Shown here: positions 35,726 to 49,100 of the stretch, piece by piece
Position numbering within the stretch: the first letter of the stretch is position 1
How the letters are laid out: each line of letters starts with the position of its first letter
Assembly (NCBI RefSeq): GCF_001192835.1
Contig: NZ_DF968182.1
Span: 3,031,321 to 3,095,320, forward strand
Direction: 5' to 3'
DNA from: Lentimicrobium saccharophilum
GTDB taxonomy: Bacteria; Bacteroidota; Bacteroidia; Bacteroidales; Lentimicrobiaceae
DNA length: 64,000 bases
Program-made: the position numbers and the translations under genes
The notes under the pieces: generated by a model
The model's database searches: none
Told to the model about the DNA's origin: nothing
What the model saw: the letters and a program-made list of their open reading frames with translations, nothing else

Positions 35726-37139
35726 GCCTGATGATTTAATCATGCCATTTTATTTTCACGCTGAAAAAACGGTTGCACACTTGCTCCGCATAAAGATAAC
35801 CATGAATGTGGTTCCGCATGATTAGCCGGAAAGATGAACGGGTGTTGCTTTTAATTGAATATTTTTTGGACCTTAAATCAGGATTATTCATCGCCTTGTG
35901 ATGGCAAACCCGGAATTTTTCAAATCAGATACAACCCTCTTTATACCAGGCGGGGTCTTTTGATTTTTTGAAAAATTACGCAGATCAGGGTTTATTTAGA
36001 TTATTATCCCTGTAAATGGAGATTTTTACCGGGGATTAACCGGGTTTTTGATTATATAGCACAGAAAAACAGGAGTCTAACCTTGTTGCCGGCTATACTT
36101 TGATCGAAGTTTTCTGATTTTTATTGATGCATTAATGAAAGAAAGATTTGTATTTAATATCTGTATGTACTTTAAAATGAGTTTATTATAAGTTATTAAC
36201 AATTTTTGAGGGATTCTTGCTGGTGTAATTTATCCGGGAGGAAGAGTAATTGTTGCTTACTTTTGGATTGCATTGCTTCGATATTCTGCAAAATATTAAT
36301 TGTCAATCAGATATAATATTCAATGACATAATTGAAAACAAGACCGAAGCGACAATCTAATTTAGAATCGAAATAAATAACTATATCAAGAGCAGCATAG
36401 TTATTTTAGCTTCATATTAAATCACCTAAGCCGGTCAGTATCGGATTATATTCAGATAAAGCTATGTATATCATTGCCTTAGAAGGCAGTACTGTCTCAG
36501 GTATCTTTTTAAGGTAACATTGTGGCAAATTTTTTAATGGTTTGTAATATAGTGAATTAAATAGCTTAGAGAAGCCATTAAGCAGGCAGGTAAATTTTTT
36601 TACATATTTATGGAAATATGTTTTAAACTGGATCTGTTGTTTACATACTTGCTACTTCGGCTCTATAATAGTAAGAACCAAAATTTAATTTCTTAACAAC
36701 CAGATAAACAGTGATATAAGAATTCAGGATTTGAAAAAGTGAATATTTGATTGTTTTACCGTTAAGGGGGAAAAGGGAGAAAATGGAGTTGTTTTAGTCC
36801 TTATCAACAATTTAGTGTTTAAAAGTTACAAAATGTGTAAAAAAATATAAATACCTGACACAATATCTTTACAAAAATTGCCATCAATCAGTTGAGTAAA
36901 TGTTAAGACTCGACTATCGGATGAGTAAAATAGGGATATTAAATCATTGGCTTCATCAAAACAGGGATTTTGATTTTGTCTGTAAACAATATAATGAACT
37001 TTGCTGACGGAAAGTTATAACAGAGTTATAATAAAGGTATGTAAACCAGACAGTTTACATACCTTTATTTTTGTAAACCACTAACTGTCTAACAGATAGA
37101 TAATTAGTGAAATTTTGGATCCGGGTAACACAAAACACT
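35726..37139. other. 1.4 kb gene-free region upstream of the giant gene
   Basis: No open frame of protein character was found on either strand. The sequence is AT-rich throughout. The only strong structure is the hairpin at 37031-37068. The region should hold the promoter of the giant gene; TATTTTTG at 37066-37073 matches TAnnTTTG but overlaps the hairpin and has no -33 partner. A non-coding RNA ending at the hairpin is possible. Confidence 0.6.
37031..37073 (+). terminator. Perfect 16-bp stem hairpin followed by T-rich run
   Basis: ATAAAGGTATGTAAAC (37031-37046) and GTTTACATACCTTTAT (37053-37068) are perfectly complementary, with a 6-nt loop (CAGACA), followed by TTTTG. This resembles an intrinsic terminator or a leader hairpin. 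No plus-strand gene lies in the preceding 1.3 kb, and the giant gene starts 72 bp later. Confidence 0.7.
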
Positions 37140-40100
37140 ATGGCGATAAAATTACATTCAGTGAACAGGTGGAAGAATTATGCAGCAGTTGACATTCGCG
37201 CTTTAACTGCTCTTTCTGTTTTGGTAATTATGCTGCTGTCTGCAAAGCTAGCGTCAGCTCAGGCCACGATATCAGAAAACGGTCCGACCTCGGTTTGCGC
37301 CGGTGAAAGTACAACCATTGATGTGGTCATCTGCGCGGGAGCTGCGCCCTGGACTGTAGTTTATACTGATGGGGTCAGTAATTATACTGTAAATAACTAC
37401 AACAGTAATTGTGATCCGGATGCGGGTCCGGTGCAGGGTGATCCTATCACGGTTTCACCTGCAGTAACCACGACCTATACCCTGGTGAGTGTTACATTTG
37501 GTGATCCGGCCGTGAATGTGACTCCCCTTTCGGGATCGGTGACCATTACCGTTAACCCTTTGCCATCTTCTGTTTCAGTACTTCCATCCACCCGGCAATG
37601 CCCGGGGGCAAATTTCACCATTTCGGCAACTGCCACCAACGGCAATACCTATGAGTTGTGGAATGCCGCCAACACCAGCAAGATTGCAGACCTGCCCTAT
37701 GAGACATCAATTACAGCCAATACAAATTACACTGTGCGCGCCATCAGCGGTTCAACTCCTGCCTGTACCACTGCTGTTTCCTATACCGTTCTGCTCGAAA
37801 ACACCCCGCCCAGCATTACCTGCCCGGGTAATCAAACGCTGAATCCAAATCCAACCACCGGTTGTTCGGCCGCCCTTCCCGACTACCGCAGCCTGGCCAC
37901 TGTTTCTGATAATTGTACTGCATCTGGTTCAATTACTGTAACTCAATCCCCCTCTCCGGGAACAACCATATCTAATCACAACACAGTTCAACAGGTAACC
38001 CTAACCGCAACCGATGAAGCAGGAAATGAGGCCAGCTGCAATTTTGACGTTACCCTGATTGATAATGTAAATCCTACTATAAGTTGTGTAGGTAATCAGA
38101 TAGTACCCGCCGCTGCAGGTTGTATTTATACCCACTCAGGAACAGCATGGAATCCTGCGGGTGCCGACAACTGCTCGGTAGCTTCTGTAACTTATTCAGC
38201 CAACAACGGCGCTTCTCCTGCTACCGGTACCAATCTTAATGGAGTCGTTTTCCAGCCCGGAACCACCACAGTTACCTGGACTGTAACCGACGTAGCCGGA
38301 AACACAGCACAATGCAGTTTTACCGTTTCAATTCAAGATTCACAAAACCCAACTATTACTTTCTGCCCAGGCAATCAAACTGCCACCACCAACAACGGAC
38401 TTTGTTCTTATACCCACAGTGGAACAGCATGGGATGTAACCGCTACCGACAACTGTACTGTAGGATCCATTGTATATACACTTTCTGGTGAAACCACCGG
38501 CACCATAAATTCTACGTTAAATGGCGCAGTCTTTAATTCAGGGGTTACTACGGTTTCGGTACTGGTTTCTGACGGAGCCTCTCCGGCAAACACTGCCAGT
38601 TGCAGTTTTACGGTTACTGTAACCGATGACGATGCGCCTTCGGTTACCTGTCCTTCAAACATCTCCGTAAATACTGATGCTTCGGAATGTACAGCGGAAG
38701 TAACCATTCCAAACATTGTATTTGGCGATAACTGCAGCAGTCCTTCCCTGGCATGGAGCACGACCGGTGTCACCCTGCTAAGCGGAACCGGACAACCCGG
38801 CACACAAATATTCAATACCGGAGAAACCACCGTAACCCTTACGGTAACTGACGGTGCTTCCCTGACAGCAACCTGCTCCTTTACGGTTACAGTTACCGAT
38901 AATGAAGATCCTACGGTGAGTTGTCCCGCCAATCAATCGGAAAACAATACCCCGGGTTCATGTTCGGCAAGTGTGGCGATACCGACGGTAGTTTTTGATG
39001 ATAACTGCAGTGGATCTTCACTTGCCTGGAGCACAAGCGGTGCAACCACAATAAATGGCACAGGCCAACCCGGTGTACAAACCTTTAATGTGGGATTAAC
39101 TACGGTTTTACTTACGGTAACAGATGCATCGCTGAATACCGCGACCTGCACCTTTACCGTAACAGTGAATGACACCGAAAATCCCACGGTTACCTGCCCG
39201 GACAACATTGCTGTCTCAAATACACTGAATCAGTGTTCGGCCGGTGTGGCAATACCAACGGTTGTATTTGGGGATAACTGCAGCGGCTCCTCACTTTCAT
39301 GGAATACAACGGGAGCTACTATTCTTAGCGGAAGCGGCCAACCCGGCACACAGACATTTAATGTAGGAACCACCACAGTTCAGCTGACGGTAACCGATGC
39401 TGCCAGCAATACCGCCACCTGTTCGTTTACAGTTACGGTGAGCGACACCCAGGCCCCGGTAATCAGCGGATGTCCGGCCAATATTACCCGCACCGCAGGA
39501 TCGGGATCATGCTCTGCTACGGTGAGTTGGACGGAACCCACCGCCACCGACAACTGTACTCCTTCGGGCAGCCTGATATGGAACAAATCGCATACACCCG
39601 GTTCAGTATTTAATGTGGGTAGCACCACAGTAACCTATACCGCCTCCGATGCTGCCGGCAACATCAGTGCGGCCTGTTCATTTACGGTTACAGTCAACGA
39701 TCTGGTAAAACCAGTTATCAGCGGGTGCCCTTCCAATATTTCGGCAGTAACCGGTCCCGGAGCCACCCTCTGCGAAGCAGTAGTAAGCTGGACTGAGCCG
39801 ACGGCTACCGATAACTGCACACCCTCGGGAAACCTGGTGTGGACGAAGTCACATTTACCCGGTTCGGTATTCAATGTAGGGACTACTGCTGTTACCTATA
39901 CTGTTACTGACGGTTCTGGCAATGTGAGCAACCCATGTACCTTTAATGTCACCGTTTCCGATAACACCCCCCCGTCAGCGCTTTGTCAGGATGTAACGCT
40001 TACGCTGAACAGTTCCGGACAGGCAACGCTGACCACAGCCCAGGTTAACAATGGTTCTTCCGATAACTGTACGGCTGATGGCAGTCTAATCCTTACACTA

Positions 40101-43100
40101 AATAAAACAACCTTTAATTGTTCCAATATAGGATCCAATACAGTAACCCTTACAGTGAGGGATGCCGCAGGCAACACCAGCACATGTACATCAATCGTTA
40201 CAGTTGAGGACAATCTGGCTCCTGCCATTACGCCCACTGCCACGACTGTAAGCGGTAACAGGAACACCACCTCAGGATACTGTTACTATATAATTAATGG
40301 TACAGAGTTTGACCCCGCAGCGGTGGACAACTGTTCGGGGGCTACCTTATCATATTCGGTAAGCGGGGCAACCACTATAAGTGGCACCGGATCATTGGCC
40401 GGAAAACAGTTGAATGTTGGCGCCAATATAATCAGCTGGTCGGCAAGCGATGGTTCGGGCAACACCACTGCAGAGCCATTAACTTTTACTATAACTGTTG
40501 CTGATAACCAGGCTCCGGTTATTGTGGGTATCGGTAATCAGATACGCGGAACCGACAGCGATGCCTGTGGATATACAGTGGTTGGCGCTGAGTTTGATCC
40601 CACGGTAAATGATAACTGTTCAGGGAATATTATCCTGACCTGGTCGGTTACGGGTGCCACTGTGGCAAATGGTTCAACCACGCTTGCCGGGCAACTGATG
40701 CTTAAAGGGGTTAACATCATTACATGGACTGCGGGCGATGGCACCAACACCAGTACCAGCACCTTCAGGCTTACGGTAAATGATGATGACCCTCCGGCCA
40801 TCACTCCTATATCTGATATAATTGTTAATATTTCCGAAGGTTGTTCAGCAGTGGTTTCCTGGACAGAACCAACGGTTGATGATAATTGTCCGGGTATTAT
40901 TTTTAGTCAGGTTGGCGGATTAACAAATGGTAGTAATTTCCCGGTAGGAACTACATTGATTCGTTACCGGGCAGAGGATGAAGCTGGAAATATTTCCCTG
41001 ATGAGTTTCAATGTGATTGTGAATGACCTTACACCACCTACCATTATTTGTCCGGAAGGAAGTCCTTTTGCAAGGAATACTGACGCTTCTTATTGCTTTT
41101 ATACGGTGCAGGGTCTTGAATTTGATCCCACCACTGATGACGGCTGTCCGGTAACCGCTACCAATTCATTTGATGGCACCAGTACATTGCAGAATAAACA
41201 ATTGCCAGCCGGAACACATAATATTGAATGGACGGTAACCGACGGATCTAGTAATACCTCAAGTTGTACAATTGTTGTAGTGGTTACCGATAACCAGAAT
41301 CCTACGTTTACCCAGCCCGATCCCGGTCCTCATGCCAAAAATACAGATCCGGGTCAGTGTTATTACACCATTCCCGATATCAGTTTTGATGTCACCAATC
41401 TTCAGGACAATTGCAACCTGATTCCCCCCGCCTATCTGATAACCAATGATGGTGATGTTGTAGGTAGCGGAACCAATACACTGGCTGGCGTTCAGTTACC
41501 GAAATCGGCCTTTCCTTATATAATTACCTGGACAGTAAGTGATGTGAACGGAGGAATTACAACTGCTGCTCCGGTACTTATTAATGTATCCGACAATCAG
41601 CATCCTCAGTTTGTCTGTTACGGAAACGAAATTCGCACTGCGCCAGGCAGCGGATGTACTTACACCGTATCGGGAACCGAATTTGATCCGACCAATTTAT
41701 CAGACAACTGCGATGATGTTGTTGATCTCGATCTTGAGTATTTTGTTGATGGTGTTTCGGGGGGAGCTTCCACCTCTTTGGCGGGCACCGTGCTTTCGGC
41801 CGGCCCGCATACCATTGAATGGACCATTACTGACCTTGCCGGTAATACCAACATCTGTACTTTTATTGTAACCATCAGGGATATAATCCCTCCTTCGTTT
41901 ACCTCCACCATAGGCGATCAGACCCGAAATGCTCCTTCAGGTGTTTGTTATTACACCGCCGTGGGAACTGAGTTTGATCCAGCCGTAACCGATAACTGTC
42001 CTGACCCAATTCTGGTTAACAATCAAAATTCGGGTAGCTCTCTTGAGGGATTCGAATTCCCTGTAGGTATTACTGTAGTGGTGTGGACATTGAGCGATGC
42101 TTCAGGCAATAGCGTTACCCAGCAGTTTGAAGTAGAAGTACTGGATGTTACCCCACCTACCTATACATTGACTTCCAATACCACCAGAGATGCTTCAACA
42201 AACAGCTGTAATTACACTGTTTCAGGAACTGAATTTGATCCCCAGCTTCCGGATGATAACTGTACCGAGGAAAATTTATTTATCCGGAACGATTACAACA
42301 ATTATCGTTCTCTGAACTATGCCGTATTCCCGGTTGGTACAACTGTTGTTACCTGGACTGTGCGCGATTTTTACGGCAATACCAATACCCAGACGATGAA
42401 TATTACCGTGATTGACAACACCGATCCGGTAATCAATTGTCCGGCGAATGATTATGTAAGGGTTGTGGATGATGGACAGAATTATTATACGGTTGGGACA
42501 GGGGAATTTACTCCGGTTGCTACGGATAATTGTGCAGTTACTTCTTATGTAAACAGTTATAACGGATTGGGTTCACTTAACGGAGTACAGCTACCGGTTG
42601 GTGCCCACACCATTACCTGGACAGCCGAAGATGCTGCAGGAAATTCAACCACCTGTACTTTTGATGTGATTGTGGTATCGGAATTGTATCCGCCTATTAG
42701 TTGCGGAGGAGATCAGTTATTTGATGCAGGTAGCGGATGCACCTACACTGTTTCGGGTACAGGATTAGATGCAACATCCACTTCACCAGCGGCAACTATA
42801 ACTCATAATTTTGCCGGAGCACCATTAAACACAACACTCGACAATGCAGAATTTCCACTTGGAGGAACCCTCGTTACCTGGACTGCTTCGCAAACAATTA
42901 ATGGAATTCCTTACAGCAATACATGTAGTCAATACATTTGGGTTGAAGACAATCAGGCACCTTCTATTGTGGCGCCTCCTGATATCAATACCACTACCAA
43001 TTCAGGTTGCTGGGCAACAGGAGTAAACCTTGGAACTCCGGTTACCTCTGATAATTGTGAAGGTTCAATTATTATTTGGAACAACATTGATAGTTACTAC

Positions 43101-46100
43101 GGATACTGGGGATTTCCAATTGGAAGCACACCTGTTACATGGTATGCAGAAGATCAATATGGAAATGTTGCATCCGATACACAAATTGTAACTGTTACTG
43201 ATGATGATGCTCCTGCATTAAGTTGCCCCGGTTCATTGTGCCGTCAGCAGGATTTTGGCCAGACCTATTATACAGTGCGTGATCATGAGTTTGATCCGTA
43301 TGCTATTTTTGAATGTTCATATCCAATAACCATAACTTACAGCTTTAACGGAGGTGCGCCGGTTACTGGAACCACTCTGGCCGGAGTTCAGGTTCCGAAT
43401 ACGGTTACCACTATTACCTGGACAGTTACCGATAATGCCGGGAACTCAAGCAGTTGTACCATTAATCTAGACATTCGTACCGCTGATCCCCCACCAGTAA
43501 CCTGCCGCGGAAACCAATACAGAAATACTGACGAAGATGAATGCTCATACACAGTGGTTGGAACAGAATTTGATGTCAGCAGCACACAATCCTCTCCCAC
43601 TGTAACCTTAACCCACAATATTCAAACCGGAGATCCGGGAACACTTCCTTATGCAATCAGTTCTACCACCCTGGCCGGAGCTGTTTTCCCGGGTGATGTT
43701 GCTACTACAGTAATCTGGACTGCTACCGAAAGTGCAAACGTAAACACCTGTTGTGAGTTTGTTGTTACTGTTGAAGACAACCAGGACCCGGATGTTACCT
43801 GGCCGGCCAATGTTACTGTAAATGTTAACGCTGGAAGTTGTCAGGCTACCGGAGTTGTTGTAGGCACGCCTACACTGTCAGATAATTGTACTGCCAGCGG
43901 AAGTATTTCTGCAACCCGTTCACCCTCAGGAACAACATTTAACATTGGCACTACCAATGTTTACTGGACTGTACACGACCAGAACGGCAATTATATATAT
44001 CACACCCAAACCGTTACCGTAGCAGACAATATTCCTCCCACCATTGCATGTCCGGCCACTATCTATTACCGTCAGTTCGATAATCTTGAGGTAAGTTATT
44101 ACACCGTTATTGGTGATGAATTTGAACCTACTCCGTCGGATAACTGTCAGTTGCAGTCATATTTGAATAACCGGAACAATAGTTCCACCCTTAACGGAAC
44201 CCAGCTTGGAATTGGCAACCATGACATTACCTGGACTGCCACCGACCTGAGCAGCAACACCGCTACCTGTACGGTAAACATTACAGTGGTGGATTCATTT
44301 GATCCCCTGCTTGGCTGCCCGGAAAATGCTACATTCAGTGCCGGGCCGGCAAATTGTGATTATATAATAGGTAATGATGATCTGAATCCGACGTGGGAGA
44401 ATCTTTCAATAATCCCGGGCCGCACCCTTACCCATAATATTCAGACCAGTAATCCGGGAGTCAGGCCATATGCCCCGTCAAATACGACTTTAAACGGTGC
44501 CATTTTCTCCACCGGAACAACCACAGTAACATGGACAGCCAGCCAGGAGATAGGAGGCAATACATACAATGAAACTTGTGTTTATACTGTAACGGTGATT
44601 GATACCGAGGCCCCGGTTATGAATCTGCCTTTTCCGGATGTAACCTATAATGTAGATCCGGGAACCTGCATATCAACGCAGATACCCGATTCACCAACAG
44701 CTGCCGATAACTGTACTTTACCCGGAGACATTATTATCGCCAATGACCTTGGATTGGTAATGCCTTTTGACGTTGGGCCCAACAATGTTCGCTGGACCTT
44801 TACCGATGCCAGCGGAAATACCTCAGTTCATACTCAGGTAGTAACTGTTGTGGATAATGAAGGGCCGGTAATACAAAACTGCCCTGCTTCTGATGTTACG
44901 GCGGAAGCACAGGGGGAGGACTGTACAGCGATTGCCACATGGCCTAGTCTCATTGCAACTGATGCCTGTTCAGGCGTAGCCAGTTTTATCTCCACACACT
45001 CTCCCGGCCAATTGTTCCCAGTGGGTACAACAGAAGTAACTTATACTGCAACTGATAATTCGGGGAATATTTCCACTTGTATATTTAATGTGGTGATTAC
45101 TGACACCCCGCCGACAATATCCTGTGTAAGCGACAAAACCCGCAGCACCAATGCCGGTACCTGCGCATATATCGGGTTAGGGAATGAACTTGATCCGACA
45201 GCTTTCGACGATAATTGTTCCACTCCAAATATAACATGGAGTTTTACCCATCCTGAAACTCTGGAATTGATTTCAGGGAGCAATACACTTTCGGGTGTCT
45301 CTATTCCAAGGGGTAGTAATAATGGCCCTGGTACCGGACAAATCCCCATCACCTGGACAGCTACTGATGGAAATGGAAACGCAGCGTCCTGTTCATTTAC
45401 ACTGACTATTGAAGATCATGAAGCCCCGGTAATTACCGTTCCCGGTAATCAGACCCGTAGTACTGACCTGCACCAGAATTATTACACTGTTCAGGGCAAT
45501 GAGTTTGACGATGTTGTTGCTGTTGACAACTGCGGTATTGTTACAAAATTGGTTAATACATTAAACCTGCCAACGCTCAGCGGGTATCAGTTTCCCCTGG
45601 GAGAGAATGTTGTTACCTGGGTTGCCGAAGACGACAGTGACAATGAGAGTTCTGCCAACTTTTATGTGTATGTTATTGATACTGAGCCCCCCAGGGTAAC
45701 TAATCTTCCTGAAAATATTACAGTTCCGGTGGTAAATGGTTGTTCTGCAGCAGTAAATTATACCCCGCCCGTAATTGTTGATAATGTTTCTACAAATCTG
45801 ACTTTAATATACACTCCTGATTATGCGGTACCCGGATATGTTTTCCCGGTTGGGGTAACCCCGGTAACCATCTCTACGGTTGATGAGGCCGGCAATGCAT
45901 TTAGCTATACATTCGATGTAACTGTATTGGATGAAATTGCGCCAACGCTTGTGTGCCCGGTCGGGACAGGTACCGGCTTAAATGAGTTTGTCCGTAATAC
46001 AGACGAAGGAGAACCATATTACTCAGTTTCAAATACTGAATTTGATCCCACAGATTATGGAGATAACTGTAATTATACTTTAAGCAATGATTGGGACAAT

Positions 46101-49100
46101 ACTACCAGTTTGCAGGGAGAGCAGTTTGAAATCGGAACACACAATGTGAACTGGACTGTTACCGATGCCAGTGGTAATATAACTTCATGCACAATTATAA
46201 TTATTATTGAGGATGATGAAAATCCGGTAATTACAAATTGTCCTGCTGCCACTGTTGATAAAAATTCCGATCCTGGTGAGTGTTTCTATACAGTCCCCGG
46301 TTCTGAATACGACCCCTATGGTTTCGATGATAACGATGATGTATGGAAGCTTACCTACCAAATAAATAGCGGAACAGAAGTCGGTTCTGATTTACTTACA
46401 ACCCTGGCGGGCGTGCAGCTTCCCGTGGGCACGAATGAGGTAATCTGGAGGCTTTATGATATGAGCGGAAATGTCAATGCTACCTGTGTTACAATTTTCA
46501 CCATATCCGATCCTGAACCTCCGGTGGTGGTCACTGTGGGTACACAAACCCGTTCTACTGATCCGGGAGAGAATTATTACACTTCGAATATAATTGCTGA
46601 TGCTGACTGGGATCCTGTTATTACTGATAATTGTGAAGTACAGCTTGTAACTTATACCATTGATGGTGGTGCACCTGTCGGAATTGATCCAAACACCTCA
46701 ATTATGGGTGTTCAGTTTGGTATTGGTACCCACACGGTGGTATGGAGCGCCACCGATATCCACGGCAACGGACCAACTACCGGAAGTTATCAGGTAATTA
46801 TTACAGACGAAGAAGCACCGACTGCGGTTTGTAACCCATTAACCATTGATCTGGATGCAACCGGAAACTACACCCTGGATGAAGATGATATAGCCGCCAT
46901 CGGTGCCGGTTCAACTGACCCCAGCGGCCCGGTTACTCTTTCCGTTTCACCAAGTGTTTTCGACTGTGCCGATGTAGGAACCAATACCGTAACCCTCACC
47001 GTAACCGATGGCAGCGGAAATACTGCTACCTGCGATGCTGTGGTAACTGTACAGGATGTTACCCCGCCCACTGCCGTATGCACCAGCGCTACCTTAACAC
47101 TTGATGCTCTTGGACAGGCAGTTCTCAATCCCGCCAGCCTGAATGCCGGCAGCAGCGATGCCTGCGGTATTTCCGGATATTCAGCCAGCCAGACTGATTT
47201 TGATTGCAGCGATGCAGGCACCCAAACTATTACGCTTACCGTTACCGACAACAACGGAAACACTTCAACCTGTGATGCTTCAGTAACTGTGGTTGACAAT
47301 ACTCCTCCCAATGCAGTATGTAACCCCATCACCGTAGCGTTGGATGCTTCGGGCAACTGGGTGCTGGACCAGGATAACCTTAATGACCTTTCATCAGGCT
47401 CAGCAGACAACTGTGCTACCTCCCTTACCACCACTGTTACTCCCGATACTTTCGATTGTTCTGACATTGGCGGTAATACCGTCACCCTAAGGGTAACCGA
47501 CCCGGGCGGGCAATTTGACGAATGTACCACCACCATAACCGTGGTGGACAACCTGCCACCAGTGGCCCGTTGCAAGGATATCACCGTTAACCTTGATGCT
47601 GCCGGAAATGCAAGCATTACGGCTGTTGATGTTGACAACGGTTCAACCGATAACTGCGATGCAACACCTGCACTCAGCATTGATATTTCATCGTTCACCT
47701 GTGCCAACCTGGGCCCCAACACCGTAACCCTGACCATAACAGACGATTACGGCAACAATTCTACCTGTACTTCTACCGTAACTGTGGTGGATGCTGTAAA
47801 TCCGGTGGTTACCTGTCCGGTAGAAAACCAGATTGTCAGCACAGATACCGATGTTTGTACCTATACTCATTCAGGAACAGGCTGGGATGCCACCGCCACC
47901 GATGGTTGTGCAACGATTGCCAGCCTGAGCTATACCCTGACGGGTGTAACAACCGGCTCGGGCAGCAGCCTGGCCGGAGTTACTTTCAACAGAGGTGTTA
48001 CCACAATAACCTGGACCGCTACCGATGGTTCAGGAAATACCGGCAATTGTTTCTTCACAGTTACAGTAAATGATACTCAAGATCCTGTTGCTGTTTGCCA
48101 GGATGTAACAATACAGCTTGATGCAGCCGGAGGTGCAGGCATTACCGCTACAGATGTAAACAATGGTTCAAGCGATAATTGTGGTATTCAGTCATTGGCG
48201 GTTAGCCCCGATACCTTCGATTGCGACGATCTGGGTGCCAATGCCGTTACCCTGACAGTGACTGACCTGAGTGGAAATGTTTCTACCTGTGAGGCAACTG
48301 TAACGGTTGAAGATAATATTGATCCTGTTGCAGCATGCACTCCCATCACTATTTCATTGGAATCAAATGGTAGTTATACTTTATCAGCTGCCAATATCAA
48401 TGCACTTTCTGTAGGATCAAGCGACAATTGCAGTATTGTAAGCAGGGTTGTAAGCCCTGATAGTTTTGATTGTGGCGATATTGGTTCAAATACAGTAGTT
48501 CTTACAGTGGCGGATGCTGCCGGAAATACCAGTACCTGCACCACCACGGTTACTGTTGAGGACGATACCGATCCGAATGCTGTTTGTCAGGATATTACTA
48601 TTCAGCTGAACGCATCAGGAGCAGCAACCATTACTGCCAATGATATTGATGACGGTTCTACAGATGCCTGCGGAATTGCTTCACTGGCAGCCAGTCAAAC
48701 CAGTTTTGACTGCGGTGATTTGGGAGACAACACCGTAACCCTTACCATAACCGACAACAATGGCAATGTTTCTACATGTAATGCCACAGTAACCGTTCAG
48801 GATCAGATTGCACCTTCGTTTGGAGTGACCTGCCCCGGTAATCAGTCGGTAACTACCGATAATGGAGTTTGTACCTATACACATTCCGGTACATTATGGA
48901 ATCCGACAGCTACAGATAACTGCACAGTATCCTCATTAACCTATTCAGCCAATAACGGAGCTTCACCTGCAACCGGTACCACATTAAATAATGTTGTATT
49001 CCAAAATGGAGCTACCACAGTAACCTGGACAGCCACCGATCAGTCGGGTAACAGCCAGACGTGTGTCTTCACGGTAACGGTAACCGATGATGAAGATCCC

